64,000 bases of DNA from Streptomyces sp. NBC_00464 (GCF_036013915.1 NZ_CP107901.1:177243-241242); one strand, 5' to 3'; counted from the stretch's first letter, positions 30,978 through 41,915 are shown. Numbers and translations: made by a program. The notes: a model not told the origin generated them from the sequence alone.

Positions 30978-31757
30978 CTAGCGGACCGCCTCGGCAGCCG
31001 AGAGGTCCCGGACGGCCCCGGAGACGAGGTCGGCGACCTTCTGGCGGTGTTCGTCGAGATAGAAGTGGCCGCCCTGGAAGACGTGCAGGGCGAACTCGCC
31101 GGTGGTGTGCTGCTCCCAGGCTTCGGCCTCGGCGATCGTGGTGTGCGGATCCTCGGTGCCGACCAGCATGGTGATGGGGCAGTCGAGCCGGACACCGGTG
31201 GCCCGGGGGTGGGTCTCGATGGCCGTGTAGTCGCCCCGCACGGCGAAGAGGATCGAGGCCCTCAGGTGCTTGTTCTCCAGGTAGACGGGGTCGGTGCCGC
31301 CGACGGAGCGCAGCTCGTCGATGATGCCTTCGTCGTCACGGAGATGGACCGTTCCACCGCGCAGGAGCGAGGGCGGCGGGTAGCCGGAGACAAGCAGCCG
31401 GGCGGGCGGCGCGCCGGCGTCGTCCTGGTAGCGGCGGGCCACCTCGAAGGCGAGCACGGAGCCCATGCTGTGACCGAAGAAGACGGTGGGCCGGCCGTCC
31501 TCGCTGCGCCGCAGCGCCGCGTAGGTCAGGTCGGCGAGTTCGGCGAGAGTCTCGACGCAGCCCTCGGCACGCCGGTCCTGCCGTCCCGGGTACTGGACGG
31601 TGAGCACATCCAGTTCCGGTGAGAGAGCTTCCGACAGTGCGTGGAAGTAGCTCGCCGAACCCCCGGCGTGCGGGAAGCAGACGATGCGGAACTCACTGTC
31701 GTCGTTGGGGTGGAAGCGGTGTATCCACTGACCGTCGAACGTGCCTGACTCTGTCAT
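30978..31757 (-). CDS. Type II thioesterase
   Basis: A 259-residue alpha/beta-hydrolase from ATG 31757, with AGAAGGA upstream. It has RIVCFPHAGGSASYF, QYPGRQDR, the nucleophile elbow FGHSMGS, and the late TEDPHTTIAEAEAW and GGHFYLDEH motifs, so the Ser-Asp-His triad is complete. Type II TEs remove aberrant acyl groups from carrier proteins. It faces the NRPS across a shared terminator and is the second of three thioesterases near this cluster. It is the likeliest editing TE for the PKS-NRPS. Release of product by it is possible but not shown. Confidence 0.93.
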   Translation of the reverse strand: MTESGTFDGQWIHRFHPNDDSEFRIVCFPHAGGSASYFHALSEALSPELDVLTVQYPGRQDRRAEGCVETLAELADLTYAALRRSEDGRPTVFFGHSMGSVLAFEVARRYQDDAGAPPARLLVSGYPPPSLLRGGTVHLRDDEGIIDELRSVGGTDPVYLENKHLRASILFAVRGDYTAIETHPRATGVRLDCPITMLVGTEDPHTTIAEAEAWEQHTTGEFALHVFQGGHFYLDEHRQKVADLVSGAVRDLSAAEAVR

Positions 31758-32101
31758 GCCCAATCCTTCTGTCTCTGTGCTGAATTCGGTCCGCTGCGCA
31801 GGAGCGGTTCGAGCGCGACGGAACTGGACGGGAAGGAGCCGGTCATCCGGACAACGCGAGGCTCCCTGCGTGTCCCGCCGAAGGGACACGAGGCCCGGCC
31901 CGCACGGATGCCGCGATGCATCGGTGCACGCCGGCCAAGGGGGCGTACCGATACGGTTCTTCGTGCCGATCCATGGTGGCGACACGGTCGGCGGAATTTC
32001 AACCGTGTCCGGAGTCGGGGCTCCCCTGCGGGTGCCGCCGACGCGTGCCGGCGACCGAAGCGATTCACGCCGGGAAACGGACGGGGCGGCATCGCGGTGC
32101 G
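31758..32101. other. Intergenic region
   Basis: About 340 bp between the thioesterase start and the DUF4097 gene end, both on the minus strand. It should carry the thioesterase promoter. No convincing small gene, repeat or hairpin was found. Confidence 0.5.
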
Positions 32102-32947
32102 TCAGGACTTGGCGCGGATGATGTCGATGTTGCCGTACCGGGTGCGGGCGCGGACCTTGACGGAGCTCTCGCTGTTGGCCGGGGCCTCGGAGGAGGGGAG
32201 CATGTTGCGTACCTGGCCGGAGCTGGAGGTGGCGTCGAGCCAGGCGGCGGTGCCCTCGCGGATACCGATCTCGATGGCGCCGTACGAGGTCTCCAACTGG
32301 ACGTTGCCCTGGACCACTTCACCCACCCGCAGGCTGCCGTGCGCGGTGGTGGCGGTGACCGAGTCCCTGGCGTGCGCGATGTCGATGTCGCCGCTGGCGC
32401 CCTTCACCCGCAGCTCGCCGAGGACCGAGCCGACGGTCGTGGTGCCATGCGAGTTCTTCAGGACGGCAGGTCCCTCGACGGTGCCGACGCGGACGCTGCC
32501 GGTGCTGGTGGTGATCTCGGCGGAGCCCTCGACCCGCTCCACGGTGACCGCGCCGTGCGAAGCGGTCAGCCGCAGCGGCCCGGTCTCCTCCAGACGGACG
32601 TCACCGGCCGAGTTCTTCACCTTGACCTCGCCGAGCCGGCCCTCGCCGCTGATCTGGGCCCAGGAGCCGGTCAGGTCGATGTCCGAGCCGGTGGGCAGTC
32701 CGACCGTCACGTCCACGACGCCGGGGCGGCGCAGCGCGTTGCGCGGCTTGGGCGTCTTCACGATCAAGGTGCCGCCGGCGTAGGTGACCTCGGTCTCCTT
32801 GGCGGCGCGGACGTCCAGGCTCTTGCTCGGGTCACGGGGCTGCACCTCGACGGTCGTGTCGAGCCGGTTCCCGGCGGAGAACCGGATGGAACCGGCCTCC
32901 ACATGCGCGGTGACGGAGATCGCTTCGGGCGTGTCGAAAGAAGGCAT
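32102..32947 (-). CDS. DUF4097 family beta-strand repeat protein
   Basis: A 281-residue protein from ATG 32947. It is built of short repeated beta-strand units (for example LRLTASHGAVTVERV, AEITTSTGSVRVGTV, LRVKGASGDIDIAHA), the right-handed beta-helix-like pattern of DUF4097/adhesin-like proteins. No signal peptide or membrane segment is visible, so it is probably cytoplasmic. It sits 109 bp downstream of the HicB-like gene on the same strand and is probably co-transcribed with it. Biochemical function is unknown. Confidence 0.85.
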   Translation of the reverse strand: MPSFDTPEAISVTAHVEAGSIRFSAGNRLDTTVEVQPRDPSKSLDVRAAKETEVTYAGGTLIVKTPKPRNALRRPGVVDVTVGLPTGSDIDLTGSWAQISGEGRLGEVKVKNSAGDVRLEETGPLRLTASHGAVTVERVEGSAEITTSTGSVRVGTVEGPAVLKNSHGTTTVGSVLGELRVKGASGDIDIAHARDSVTATTAHGSLRVGEVVQGNVQLETSYGAIEIGIREGTAAWLDATSSSGQVRNMLPSSEAPANSESSVKVRARTRYGNIDIIRAKS

Positions 32948-33056
32948 GGCTGTCCCGTCCTCGTGAGTCGTTGCGGCGTCCCCGCTGGTGGGACGTGAAG
33001 GGAATGACGAGTGGTGCGAGCGAGATGGCGCGGGCGAAAGGGGCGGGGCGGCCCAG

Positions 33057-33590
33057 TCAGCGCACCCAGCCCGTGATGCTCTGCCCGGCCGACTGGATCT
33101 GGGTCCGGGCCTGCTCCGTCGTACGCGGCCGGTTGCCGCCCTCGACCGCGGCCGACACCGCACGCACCAGCCACGCGTTGACCGACAGGCCCTCACGGCC
33201 CGCGGCCTCCTCGGCGCGCGCCTTGAGAGGGGCCGGCAGCCGAAGATTGACGCGAGCGGTGCCGCCCTCCTCCCCTTCGGCCAGGCCCGCAGCCGGGGCC
33301 ATGACTGGCTCGACCGGCATGGTCGCAGCCTCCATGGGGCCCTCCGCGGGCGGCAGCATCACCACGAAGTCGGGGTCGAGGCCCCGCAGCCGTACATCGA
33401 CCGAACCGGGTGCGAGCTCCCGGGTGACCTCCCCCATCGCGGCGGACAGCACATTGAGCATCGTCAGCCGGGTCGCCGACTCGAGGGGAGCCGTCAGCCG
33501 CTCGGCCAGCTCGCGTGCATCTTGTCCGCCGGCCTCGGCGGCCACCGCGAGTTCACGGCGAAGCGAGTCGACATACGGGGTGAGGTCCAT
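33057..33590 (-). CDS. HicB-like / ribbon-helix-helix DNA-binding protein
   Basis: A 177-residue protein, start ATG 33590 (MDLTPYVDSL). An N-terminal HicB-like region is followed by a proline/alanine-rich linker and a C-terminal segment VNLRLPAPLKARAEEAAGREGLSVNAWLVRAV, split here only by the reader's eye: RLPAPLKARAEE and GLSVNAWLVR are classic ribbon-helix-helix elements. Such proteins usually bind dyads at their own promoter; a TGGCACCAC/GTGGCGCCA dyad lies 11 bp upstream of the start. No HicA toxin gene is adjacent, so a toxin-antitoxin role is unsupported and a regulator of this gene and the DUF4097 gene is more likely. Confidence 0.8.
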   Translation of the reverse strand: MDLTPYVDSLRRELAVAAEAGGQDARELAERLTAPLESATRLTMLNVLSAAMGEVTRELAPGSVDVRLRGLDPDFVVMLPPAEGPMEAATMPVEPVMAPAAGLAEGEEGGTARVNLRLPAPLKARAEEAAGREGLSVNAWLVRAVSAAVEGGNRPRTTEQARTQIQSAGQSITGWVR

Positions 33591-33600
33591 GACGTCATCA

Positions 33601-33940
33601 TGGCACCACAGTGGCGCCATGCGCAAGTCCGAATGACGCCTCGTATGAGGTGAGCGCAGGCCGGGCGTTGTTTCCGGGCTGGCGCCATGGGGCGTTCGCC
33701 CCCGTCGTGAGAGGGGGAGCGGCGCTGATCACGCGCCTTCAGCTGCCTGTTCGTGGCTCCAGGCGTGAGCCCCGGTCGACTCGCCGCTGAAGTGCGCAAC
33801 GGGCGCGTACGCGGAGAGGTCGTCCGACCTGCCGATTTACCGCCCCTTCTGCGTCGTGGCACCACTTCGAACATCAGTGGCACCGCTTCGGGCTCGTGTT
33901 GGTGCCAAATGTGTGCCATCATGGCATCATCGGTGGTGCG
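33601..33940. promoter_or_regulatory. Operator-like repeats in the HicB-like / GtrA divergent region
   Basis: The divergent intergenic region contains repeated TGGCACC/GGTGCCA half-sites. There is a 9-1-9 dyad at 33601-33619 (one mismatch), direct copies TGGCACCAC at 33857-33865 and TGGCACCGC at 33878-33886, inverted TGGTGCCA at 33900-33907, and a perfect TGCCAT-C-ATGGCA dyad at 33913-33925. Binding by the ribbon-helix-helix protein is inferred. Confidence 0.6.
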
Positions 33941-34004
33941 CCATTCGGCTTCCGAGGCCGGGATGCGCGTTTTCGCGGGATGACTGATCGAAGAGGTGGG
34001 GACG

Positions 34005-34529
34005 ATGGAGACAGCACAGAGTCAGCAGCACGCGGCACCTGGCGCCTTCGTCGCCTTCGCTCGCTTCGTGCTCTGCGGCGGCGGAGTGGGACTCGCGTCC
34101 AGCTTCGCCGTGGCGGCCCTGGCCTCCTGCGTTCCATGGGCCCTGGCCAACGCCGCGGTCACCGTGGCTTCCACGCTTCTCGCCACCGAGCTGCACGCCC
34201 GCTTCACCTTCCGCGCAGGCAGTCGCGCGACCTGGCGCCAGCACGCACAGTCGACCGGCTCTGCCGCAGCCGCGTACGCGGTGACCTGCGCGGCCATGCT
34301 CGTCCTGCAACTGCTGGTGGCGGCGCCCGGCGCGGTGGTCGAGCAGGTCGTCTACCTGTCCGCCTCCGCCCTCACCGGCATCGTGCGGTTCGCAGTGCTG
34401 CGCCTCGTCGTCTTCGCGCGGAACCGTCCGCGGACCGCGGCCACCACCCGCACCACCCTTCCCGCGCCCGCGGCCGTGGCCCGTGCCACGGCACCGGCCG
34501 ACCCGGCGGTTCTCTGCCACGCCGCCTGA
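34005..34529 (+). CDS. GtrA-like membrane protein
   Basis: A small integral membrane protein of about 174 residues, starting at ATG 34005 behind GAGGTGGGG (GTG 33996 is possible). Four hydrophobic segments are visible (starting near FVLCGGGVGLASSF, ALANAAVTVASTLLA, AYAVTCAAMLVLQLLVA and ALTGIVRFAVLRLVVFA). The FARFVLCGGG start and the RFAVLRLVVF final segment match GtrA, proteins involved in moving lipid-linked sugars or otherwise of unknown role. The last 40 residues are alanine/proline rich and probably disordered. Its upstream region holds the operator-like repeats. Confidence 0.8.
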   Translation: METAQSQQHAAPGAFVAFARFVLCGGGVGLASSFAVAALASCVPWALANAAVTVASTLLATELHARFTFRAGSRATWRQHAQSTGSAAAAYAVTCAAMLVLQLLVAAPGAVVEQVVYLSASALTGIVRFAVLRLVVFARNRPRTAATTRTTLPAPAAVARATAPADPAVLCHAA

Positions 34530-34618
34530 CCGCTTCGCCACGCGGATCGCGGCCGAGAACTCCGTCCCGCACCGGCCCGACGCCGAGCCGGGCCCAACAG
34601 ATGTGAAGGAGCAACAAC

Positions 34619-35764
34619 ATGCCCATCAACCTTTCTGACCAGGTGCAGGACCATGCGCAGGACCAGGTGCAGGATCGCCCGGAGCTGTGGAGGGCGATCG
34701 AGGAGATCGCCGAGTCGGGCTTCGTCGGGGTGCAGCTGCGGGTGAACGACGAGCAAGGCGAGTGGGTCGGCAGCGCCGGGACCCGTGAGCTGGGCCGGAG
34801 CGCCAAGCCGCCGGCCGACGGTCACTTCCGTACCGGCAGCACGACCAAGAACTTCATCGCGACCACGGTGCTCATGCTGGTGGCCGAGGGCAGGATCGGC
34901 CTGGACGCCCCGGTCGACGCCTACCTGACCGAGTTCGGGCTCGACCGGCGCATCACGGTGCGGATGCTGCTGCAGCACACCAGCGGGATCTTCAACCACA
35001 CCGGCGAGCTCTACGAGGACGGCACGATCGTGCTGGGCGTCCCCTGGCAGGGCAAGGAGTGGGTGGACAACCGATTCCACACGTACCTGCCCGAAGAGCT
35101 GGTACGGCTGTCGCTGTCCAAGCCGGCGCGGTTCGAACCCGGGACGGGCTGGAGCTACGCCAACACCAACTACGTACTGGCCCGGCTGGTGATCGAGAGG
35201 GTCACCGGCCGCTCGTTCGCCGAGGAGTTGCAGCGGCTGATCCTTGGGCCGCTGGGGATGACCGGCACCGTGGCGCCGGGCGCCTCGTCGGACATTCCCG
35301 AGCCGCACAACCACGGCTACTACCGCTACGAAGACGCCGGGCAGGAGAAGACGATCGATGTCACCCGGCACAACCCCACCTGGGTATCGGCCGGTGGCGA
35401 CATGATCTCGACCACCCAGGACCTGCACACGTACTTCTCCGCGCTGATGGGCGGCAAGCTTCTGCCGGCCGCGCTGCTGGCCGAGATGCGCAGGCCGGAG
35501 GCCACGTTCGGCTACGGCCTGGGGGTGTTCGCGCAGGACATGGGACCGGGCGGCGGTACCGTCTTCCACCACAACGGCGCCACCATGGGCTCGGCGGCGC
35601 TGATGTACAGCACCGCCGACGGCAGCAAGACCCTGACTGCCGGACTGACCTATGTGGGCGATGCCGACCTGTCGATCGCACCGGCGTTCCAGGACGCCCA
35701 GCAGAAGCTCGTCAACGAGGTGTTCGGCGGCCGGCAGGCCGATCTGTCCCGGCCGGCGGCCTGA
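34619..35764 (+). CDS. Serine hydrolase, beta-lactamase / D-Ala-D-Ala carboxypeptidase-like
   Basis: A 381-residue penicillin-binding-type serine hydrolase with GAAGGAG upstream of ATG 34619. Catalytic motifs are SxxK (GSTTKNF, Ser 74, Lys 77), YxN (YANTNY, Tyr 180, Asn 182) and HxG-like FHHNGATMG near residue 320. This layout is that of class C beta-lactamase-like esterases and alkaline D-peptidases. No signal peptide is seen and the N-terminus is Gln/Asp-rich, so it may act in the cytoplasm. It might hydrolyse an ester, amide or lactam, including a natural product, but nothing ties it to the PKS cluster beyond position. Confidence 0.88.
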   Translation: MPINLSDQVQDHAQDQVQDRPELWRAIEEIAESGFVGVQLRVNDEQGEWVGSAGTRELGRSAKPPADGHFRTGSTTKNFIATTVLMLVAEGRIGLDAPVDAYLTEFGLDRRITVRMLLQHTSGIFNHTGELYEDGTIVLGVPWQGKEWVDNRFHTYLPEELVRLSLSKPARFEPGTGWSYANTNYVLARLVIERVTGRSFAEELQRLILGPLGMTGTVAPGASSDIPEPHNHGYYRYEDAGQEKTIDVTRHNPTWVSAGGDMISTTQDLHTYFSALMGGKLLPAALLAEMRRPEATFGYGLGVFAQDMGPGGGTVFHHNGATMGSAALMYSTADGSKTLTAGLTYVGDADLSIAPAFQDAQQKLVNEVFGGRQADLSRPAA

Positions 35765-35790
35765 ACATGGGTGACCCGTGCGCCTTGAGG

Positions 35791-36042
35791 TCAGGGGGTG
35801 CGGGGCAAGGCGGCCCAGGACACCGGAGTGCAGGGGATGCGGTCTCGGTGCCAGGTGGCACGGGACGGTTCGGCCGGGACCGGGCCGGAGCCGGCGGCCG
35901 CCTGGGCAAGGGCAAGGACGGCGGCGGTGACGGCGGCCAGCTCCTCCCGGGAGGGGGCGCCGCGCACGACGATGGCCATCGGCGTGCGGGTCCCCGCCGA
36001 CACGACCGCCGCTGTGGACCTCCTGGTTTCTGTCGGTGTCAT
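35791..36042 (-). CDS. Acyl-CoA carboxylase epsilon-subunit-like protein
   Basis: An 83-residue protein from ATG 36042, with GGGAGG 7 nt upstream. IVVRGAPSREELAAVTAAVLALAQ followed by a W..R..P....W tail resembles actinobacterial AccE/PccE, the small subunit that stimulates acyl-CoA carboxylase beta subunits. It is the last gene of the methyl-cycle operon, 36 bp after sahH. No alpha or beta carboxylase subunit is in the window. The match is by short motif only. Support for propionyl-CoA carboxylase, which makes the methylmalonyl-CoA the PKS needs, is a guess. Confidence 0.55.
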   Translation of the reverse strand: MTPTETRRSTAAVVSAGTRTPMAIVVRGAPSREELAAVTAAVLALAQAAAGSGPVPAEPSRATWHRDRIPCTPVSWAALPRTP

Positions 36043-36078
36043 GGGGCTGCCTCCCACATGGGCGCTTCTCGGGGCCGG

Positions 36079-37498
<1,420 letters not shown>

Positions 37499-37509
<11 letters not shown>

Positions 37510-38356
37510 GAAGGCTCCTTGAGCTCTGTACGGCCCGGTGGATCTCCAGGGCCGCGGCGGATCGGTTGAGGGTGATGTAGTGGAGGCCGGGGGCGCCTTC
37601 GGCGAGGAGGCGCTCGGCCATCGCGGTGGCGTGGGCCACGCCGATGGCGTGTCCCCGGGCCGGGTCGTCGCGGACGGCTTCGAGGCGGTGGGCCAGGTCC
37701 TCCGGGAACGCCGCGTTGCTGAGCTGGGCGAAACGGCAGATCTGACGCACATCGGTGGCGGGCATGATCTCCGGGATGATGGGGATGCCGCACCCTGCCG
37801 CCGCCACCCGGTCGCGCAGCCGCAGGTAGTCCTCCACGTCGAAGAACATCTGCGTGATGGCGTAGTCGGCCCCGGCCCGGCACTTCGCCACGAAGTGCTC
37901 GATGTCGCTCTCCCAGTCGGCCGAGCGCGGGTGGCGCTCGGGGAAGGCCGCCACTCCGATGGTGAAATTCCCGAGCGAACGCACCAGTTCGACGAGTTCG
38001 TACGCGTACGTCAGCCCCCGGGGGTGCGGAGTCCAAGGGCCCCGGGGGTCGCCCGGCGGGTCGCCGCGCAGCACCAGGACGTCCCTGACCCCGGCGTCGG
38101 CGTACTGGCCGACGATGTGCCTCAGCTCGGCCACCGAGTGTCCGACGGCGGTGAGATGGGCGACCGGCCGCAGTGTCGTCTCCGTCGCGATGCGCTTGGT
38201 GATCTCCACCGTACGGTCCCGGGACGTGCCGCCCGCGCCGTACGTCACGGAGACGAAGTCCGGCGCCAGCGGCTCCACCCGGCGGATGGCGTCCCACAGC
38301 GTCTGCGTCCCGGCCTCGGTCTTGGGCGGGAAGAACTCGAAGGAGTACGTGGTCAT
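37499..38356 (-). CDS. metF: Methylenetetrahydrofolate reductase
   Basis: A 285-residue flavoprotein that reduces 5,10-methylene-THF to 5-methyl-THF, the methyl donor for MetH. Diagnostic segments are [16 protein letters not shown] (with the catalytic Glu), [36 protein letters not shown] and PIIPEIMP. It begins inside the metH stop (4-bp ATGA overlap), so the two are translationally coupled, and it ends inside the start of the SAHase gene. Confidence 0.96.
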
Positions 38357-41300
38357 GGCCGGGCTCCTCCTGCGTTGAAGTAGCTGGCTTCGGGGTGGTG
38401 GATGACGATGGCGTCGGTGGACTGCTCGGGGTGGAGCTGGAACTCCTCCGACAGGTGGACCCCGATGCGCTCGGGCTGGAGCAGGTCGGCGATCTTCGCC
38501 CGGTCCTCCAGGTCCGGGCAGGCCGGATAGCCCAGCGAGTAGCGGCAGCCCTGGTACTCGGTACGCAACATGGCCTGCAGCGACGCAGGATCGCCCGCCG
38601 CGATGCCCAGCTCGGAGCGGACCCGGGCGTGCCAGTACTCGGCGAGGGCTTCGGCGAGCTGGACGGAGAGGCCGTGCAGTTCGAGGTAGTCGCGGTAGGA
38701 GTTGGCTTCGAAGAGCTTGGCGGTCTCGCCGCCGATCTTCGAGCCGACGGTGACGACCTGGAGGCCGACCACGTCCACCTCACCCGACTCCTCCGAGCGG
38801 AAGAAGTCCGCCAGGCACAGCCGGCGGCCGCGGCGCTGGCGCGGGAAGGTGAACCGGGTGCGCTCGCTGCCCCGTTCGTCGAGGATGATCAGGTCGTCGC
38901 CCTTGGAGACACAGGGGTAATAGCCGTGGACGACGGCCGCTTCGAGCAGGTTGTCCGTACGCAGCCGGTCCAGCCACTTCCGCAGCCGTGGCTGCCCCTC
39001 GGTCTCGATGGTGTCGCCCTTGAGGCCCCATTGGCCCTTGAAGAGGGCGCCTTCGTCGAGCCAGGAGGCGTATTCCTTGAGCTGGATGCCCTTGACGACG
39101 CGGCTGCCCCAGAACGGCGGGGTGGGGACCGGGTTGGTGACGGCGACGTCGGAGCGGACTCCTTCCTCGGGTTCCTCGACCTCCAGCACGGCTGTGTCGC
39201 GCTTGGGTACCCGGCGCTGCTTCAGCTCGGGAAGGGTCGCGCCGGGGACGCCGCGTTTGACCGCGATGAGCGCGTCCATCAGGCGCAGGCCTTCGAAGGC
39301 GTCGCGGGCGTAGCGGACCTCGCCCTCGTAGATCTCGTGGAGGTCCTGTTCGACGTAGGCGCGGGTGAGGGCGGCGCCGCCGAGGATGACGGGGTAGTCG
39401 GCGGCGAGTTTGCGCTGGTTGAGCTCCTGGAGGTTCTCCTTCATGATCACGGTGGATTTGACCAGGAGGCCGGACATGCCGATGACGTCGGCGTTGTGTT
39501 CGTCGGCGGCTTCCAGGATCGCGGAGACGGGCTGTTTGATGCCGATGTTGACGACGTTGTAGCCGTTGTTCGACAGGATGATGTCGACGAGGTTCTTGCC
39601 GATGTCGTGGACGTCGCCGCGGACGGTGGCCAGGACGATGGTGCCCTTGCCCTCGGCGTCGGACTTCTCCATGTGGGGTTCCAGGTGGGCGACCGCGGTC
39701 TTCATGACCTCGGCGGACTGGAGGACGAACGGGAGCTGCATCTGGCCGGAGCCGAAGAGCTCGCCGACGACCTTCATGCCTTCCAGGAGGGTGTCGTTGA
39801 CGATGTCGAGTGCGGGGCGGGTCTGCAGGGCCTCGTCGAGGTCTGCTTCCAGGCCCTTCTTCTCGCCGTCGATGATCCGGCGCTGGAGGCGCTCGTCGAG
39901 GGGCAGGGCGAGGAGTTCCTCGGCCTTGCCCTCCTTCATCGACTTCATGTTGACGCCCTCGAACAGTTCCATGAGCCGCTGCAAGGGGTCGTAGCCCTCG
40001 GCGCGCCGGTCGTGGATGAGGTCGTGGGCGACCTTGACCTGTTCCTCCTCCAGCCGGGCGATCGGCAGGATCTTCGAGGCGTGGACGATCGCGGAGTCGA
40101 GTCCGGCTTTGACGCACTCGTCGAGGAAGACGGAGTTCAGGACGACGCGGGCGGCCGGGTTGAGGCCGAAGGAGATGTTGGACAGGCCCAGTGTGGTCTG
40201 GACGTCGGGGTGGCGCTTCTTCAGCTCGCGGATCGCCTCGATGGTGGCGATGCCGTCCTTGCGGGATTCTTCCTGCCCGGTGCAGATGGTGAAGGTGAGG
40301 CAGTCGATGAGGATGTCCGACTCATTGATGCCCCAGTTGGCGGTGAGGTCCTGGATGAGGCGTTCCGCGATGGCGACCTTGTGCTCGACGGTGCGGGCCT
40401 GGCCCTCCTCGTCGATGGTCAGCGCGATCAGCGCGGCGCCGTGCTCGGCGGCGAGGCGGGTGACCTGGACGAAGCGGGACTCGGGGCCGTCGCCGTCCTC
40501 GTAGTTCACCGAGTTCAGGACCGCGCGCCCGCCGAGCTTCTCCAGACCGGCCCGCAGCACGGGCAGCTCGGTGGAGTCCAGCACGATCGGAAGCGTCGAG
40601 GCGGTGGCGAACCGGCCGGCCAGCTCCTTCATGTCGGCGACCCCGTCACGGCCCACGTAGTCGACGCAGAGGTCGAGCATGTGCGCGCCCTCACGGATCT
40701 GGTCGCGCGCCATCTCCACACAGTCGTCCCAGCGCGCCTCCAGCATCGCCTCCCGGAACTTCTTGGACCCGTTGGCGTTCGTCCGCTCACCGATCGCGAG
40801 ATACGAGGTGTCCTGACGGAACGGCACCGTCTGGTAGAGCGAGGCGGCGCCGGGCTCGGGGCGCGGGTCGCGGACGGTGGGAGTGAGGTTGCGGGCCCGC
40901 TCGACGACCTGGCGCAGATGCTCGGGCGTCGTCCCGCAGCAGCCGCCGATCAGGGACAGGCCGTAGTCGCTCACGAAGGCTTCCTGCGCGTCCGCCAGCC
41001 CCTCCGGGCCGAGCGGGAAGTGCGCACCGTCCTTGGTCAGCACCGGCAGACCCGCGTTCGGCATGCACATCAGCGGCGTACGCGAGTGCCGGGCCAGATA
41101 CCGCAGGTGCTCACTCATCTCGGCCGGGCCCGTCGAGCAGTTCAGCCCGATCAGGTCGATGCCCAGCGGCTCCAGGGCGGTCAGCGCGGCGCCGATCTCC
41201 GAGCCGAGCAGCATGACGCCGGTCGTCTCGAAGGCGAGCGAGCAGATCAGCGGCACGTCGATGCCCAGGGCGTCCATCGCCCGGCGCGCGCCGATGAGGC

Positions 41301-41823
41301 TGGACTTGGTCTGGAGCAGGTCCTGCGTGGTCTCCACGATCAGGGCGTCCGCGCCGCCGGCGAGGAGGCCCTCGGCGTTCTGCTGGTAGCCGTCGCGCAG
41401 CACGTCGTACGCGATGTGGCCGAGCGAGGGGAGTTTGGTGCCGGGCCCCACCGAGCCCAGGACCCAGCGCGGGCGGCCGTCCTTCGCGGTGAACTCGTCG
41501 GCGACCTCGCGGGCGATCCGGGCACCCGACTCGGACAGCTCGACGATCCGGTCCGCGATCTCGTACTCGTTCGCCGCCGAGTGGTTCGCGCCGAAGGTGT
41601 TCGTCTCCACGCAGTCCACACCGACCGCGAAGTACTCCTCGTGCACCGAGCGCACGATGTCGGGGCGCGTGACGTTCAGGATCTCGTTGCAGCCTTCGAG
41701 ATTCTCGAAGTCCTCCAGCGTGGGGTCCTGCGCCTGGAGCATGGTGCCCATGGCACCGTCGGCCACCACCACACGGGTGGCGAGCGCCTCGCGGAGGGCT
41801 GCGATACGGGCCGGGGCGCTCAT
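38353..41823 (-). CDS. metH: Cobalamin-dependent methionine synthase
   Basis: A 1,156-residue four-domain MetH. The homocysteine-binding barrel (1-320) has [12 protein letters not shown], the folate-binding barrel (about 335-600) has [18 protein letters not shown], the cobalamin cap/Rossmann domain (about 640-870) has the B12 ligand motif DVHDIG, and the C-terminal activation domain contains the AdoMet region ending [13 protein letters not shown]. It transfers the methyl group from 5-methyl-THF to homocysteine. Its ATG overlaps the stop of the adenosine-kinase relic (ATGA), so its translation is probably coupled to that short reading frame. Confidence 0.97.
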   Translation of the reverse strand: MSAPARIAALREALATRVVVADGAMGTMLQAQDPTLEDFENLEGCNEILNVTRPDIVRSVHEEYFAVGVDCVETNTFGANHSAANEYEIADRIVELSESGARIAREVADEFTAKDGRPRWVLGSVGPGTKLPSLGHIAYDVLRDGYQQNAEGLLAGGADALIVETTQDLLQTKSSLIGARRAMDALGIDVPLICSLAFETTGVMLLGSEIGAALTALEPLGIDLIGLNCSTGPAEMSEHLRYLARHSRTPLMCMPNAGLPVLTKDGAHFPLGPEGLADAQEAFVSDYGLSLIGGCCGTTPEHLRQVVERARNLTPTVRDPRPEPGAASLYQTVPFRQDTSYLAIGERTNANGSKKFREAMLEARWDDCVEMARDQIREGAHMLDLCVDYVGRDGVADMKELAGRFATASTLPIVLDSTELPVLRAGLEKLGGRAVLNSVNYEDGDGPESRFVQVTRLAAEHGAALIALTIDEEGQARTVEHKVAIAERLIQDLTANWGINESDILIDCLTFTICTGQEESRKDGIATIEAIRELKKRHPDVQTTLGLSNISFGLNPAARVVLNSVFLDECVKAGLDSAIVHASKILPIARLEEEQVKVAHDLIHDRRAEGYDPLQRLMELFEGVNMKSMKEGKAEELLALPLDERLQRRIIDGEKKGLEADLDEALQTRPALDIVNDTLLEGMKVVGELFGSGQMQLPFVLQSAEVMKTAVAHLEPHMEKSDAEGKGTIVLATVRGDVHDIGKNLVDIILSNNGYNVVNIGIKQPVSAILEAADEHNADVIGMSGLLVKSTVIMKENLQELNQRKLAADYPVILGGAALTRAYVEQDLHEIYEGEVRYARDAFEGLRLMDALIAVKRGVPGATLPELKQRRVPKRDTAVLEVEEPEEGVRSDVAVTNPVPTPPFWGSRVVKGIQLKEYASWLDEGALFKGQWGLKGDTIETEGQPRLRKWLDRLRTDNLLEAAVVHGYYPCVSKGDDLIILDERGSERTRFTFPRQRRGRRLCLADFFRSEESGEVDVVGLQVVTVGSKIGGETAKLFEANSYRDYLELHGLSVQLAEALAEYWHARVRSELGIAAGDPASLQAMLRTEYQGCRYSLGYPACPDLEDRAKIADLLQPERIGVHLSEEFQLHPEQSTDAIVIHHPEASYFNAGGARP

Positions 41824-41915
41824 GCCGCGACGCCCGCGAGCGGCTGGTTGGCGAACCAGCCGGGACAGTCCATCGGACGGTCGGCGGCGATGGACCCGGT
41901 GACGGCGATGCGCAC
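41820..41915 (-). pseudogene. adoK: Truncated adenosine kinase (N-terminal relic)
   Basis: A 31-codon frame starting at GTG 41915, with GAAGGTGAG upstream. It begins RIAVTGSIAADRPM and continues with PGWFANQPLAG, closely following the conserved start of actinobacterial PfkB-type adenosine kinases (RIAVTGSIATDHLM..PGRFADQ..). A stop then overlaps the metH ATG. The remaining 290 or so residues, including the GAGD catalytic motif, are absent. In complete methyl-cycle operons an adoK between metK and metH would recycle the adenosine released by SAHase. The surviving leader frame may persist because it couples ribosomes to metH. Confidence 0.75.

Noticed and set aside
1..31757. Assignment of the cluster to salinosporamide/cinnabaramide
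   Set aside because: The BacA homologue and beta-keto-amide logic are similar, but the PKS has four methylmalonyl units, and no SalC-like KS or chloroethylmalonyl genes are present.
33057..33590. HicAB toxin-antitoxin module
   Set aside because: No HicA-like small toxin gene is adjacent on either side.
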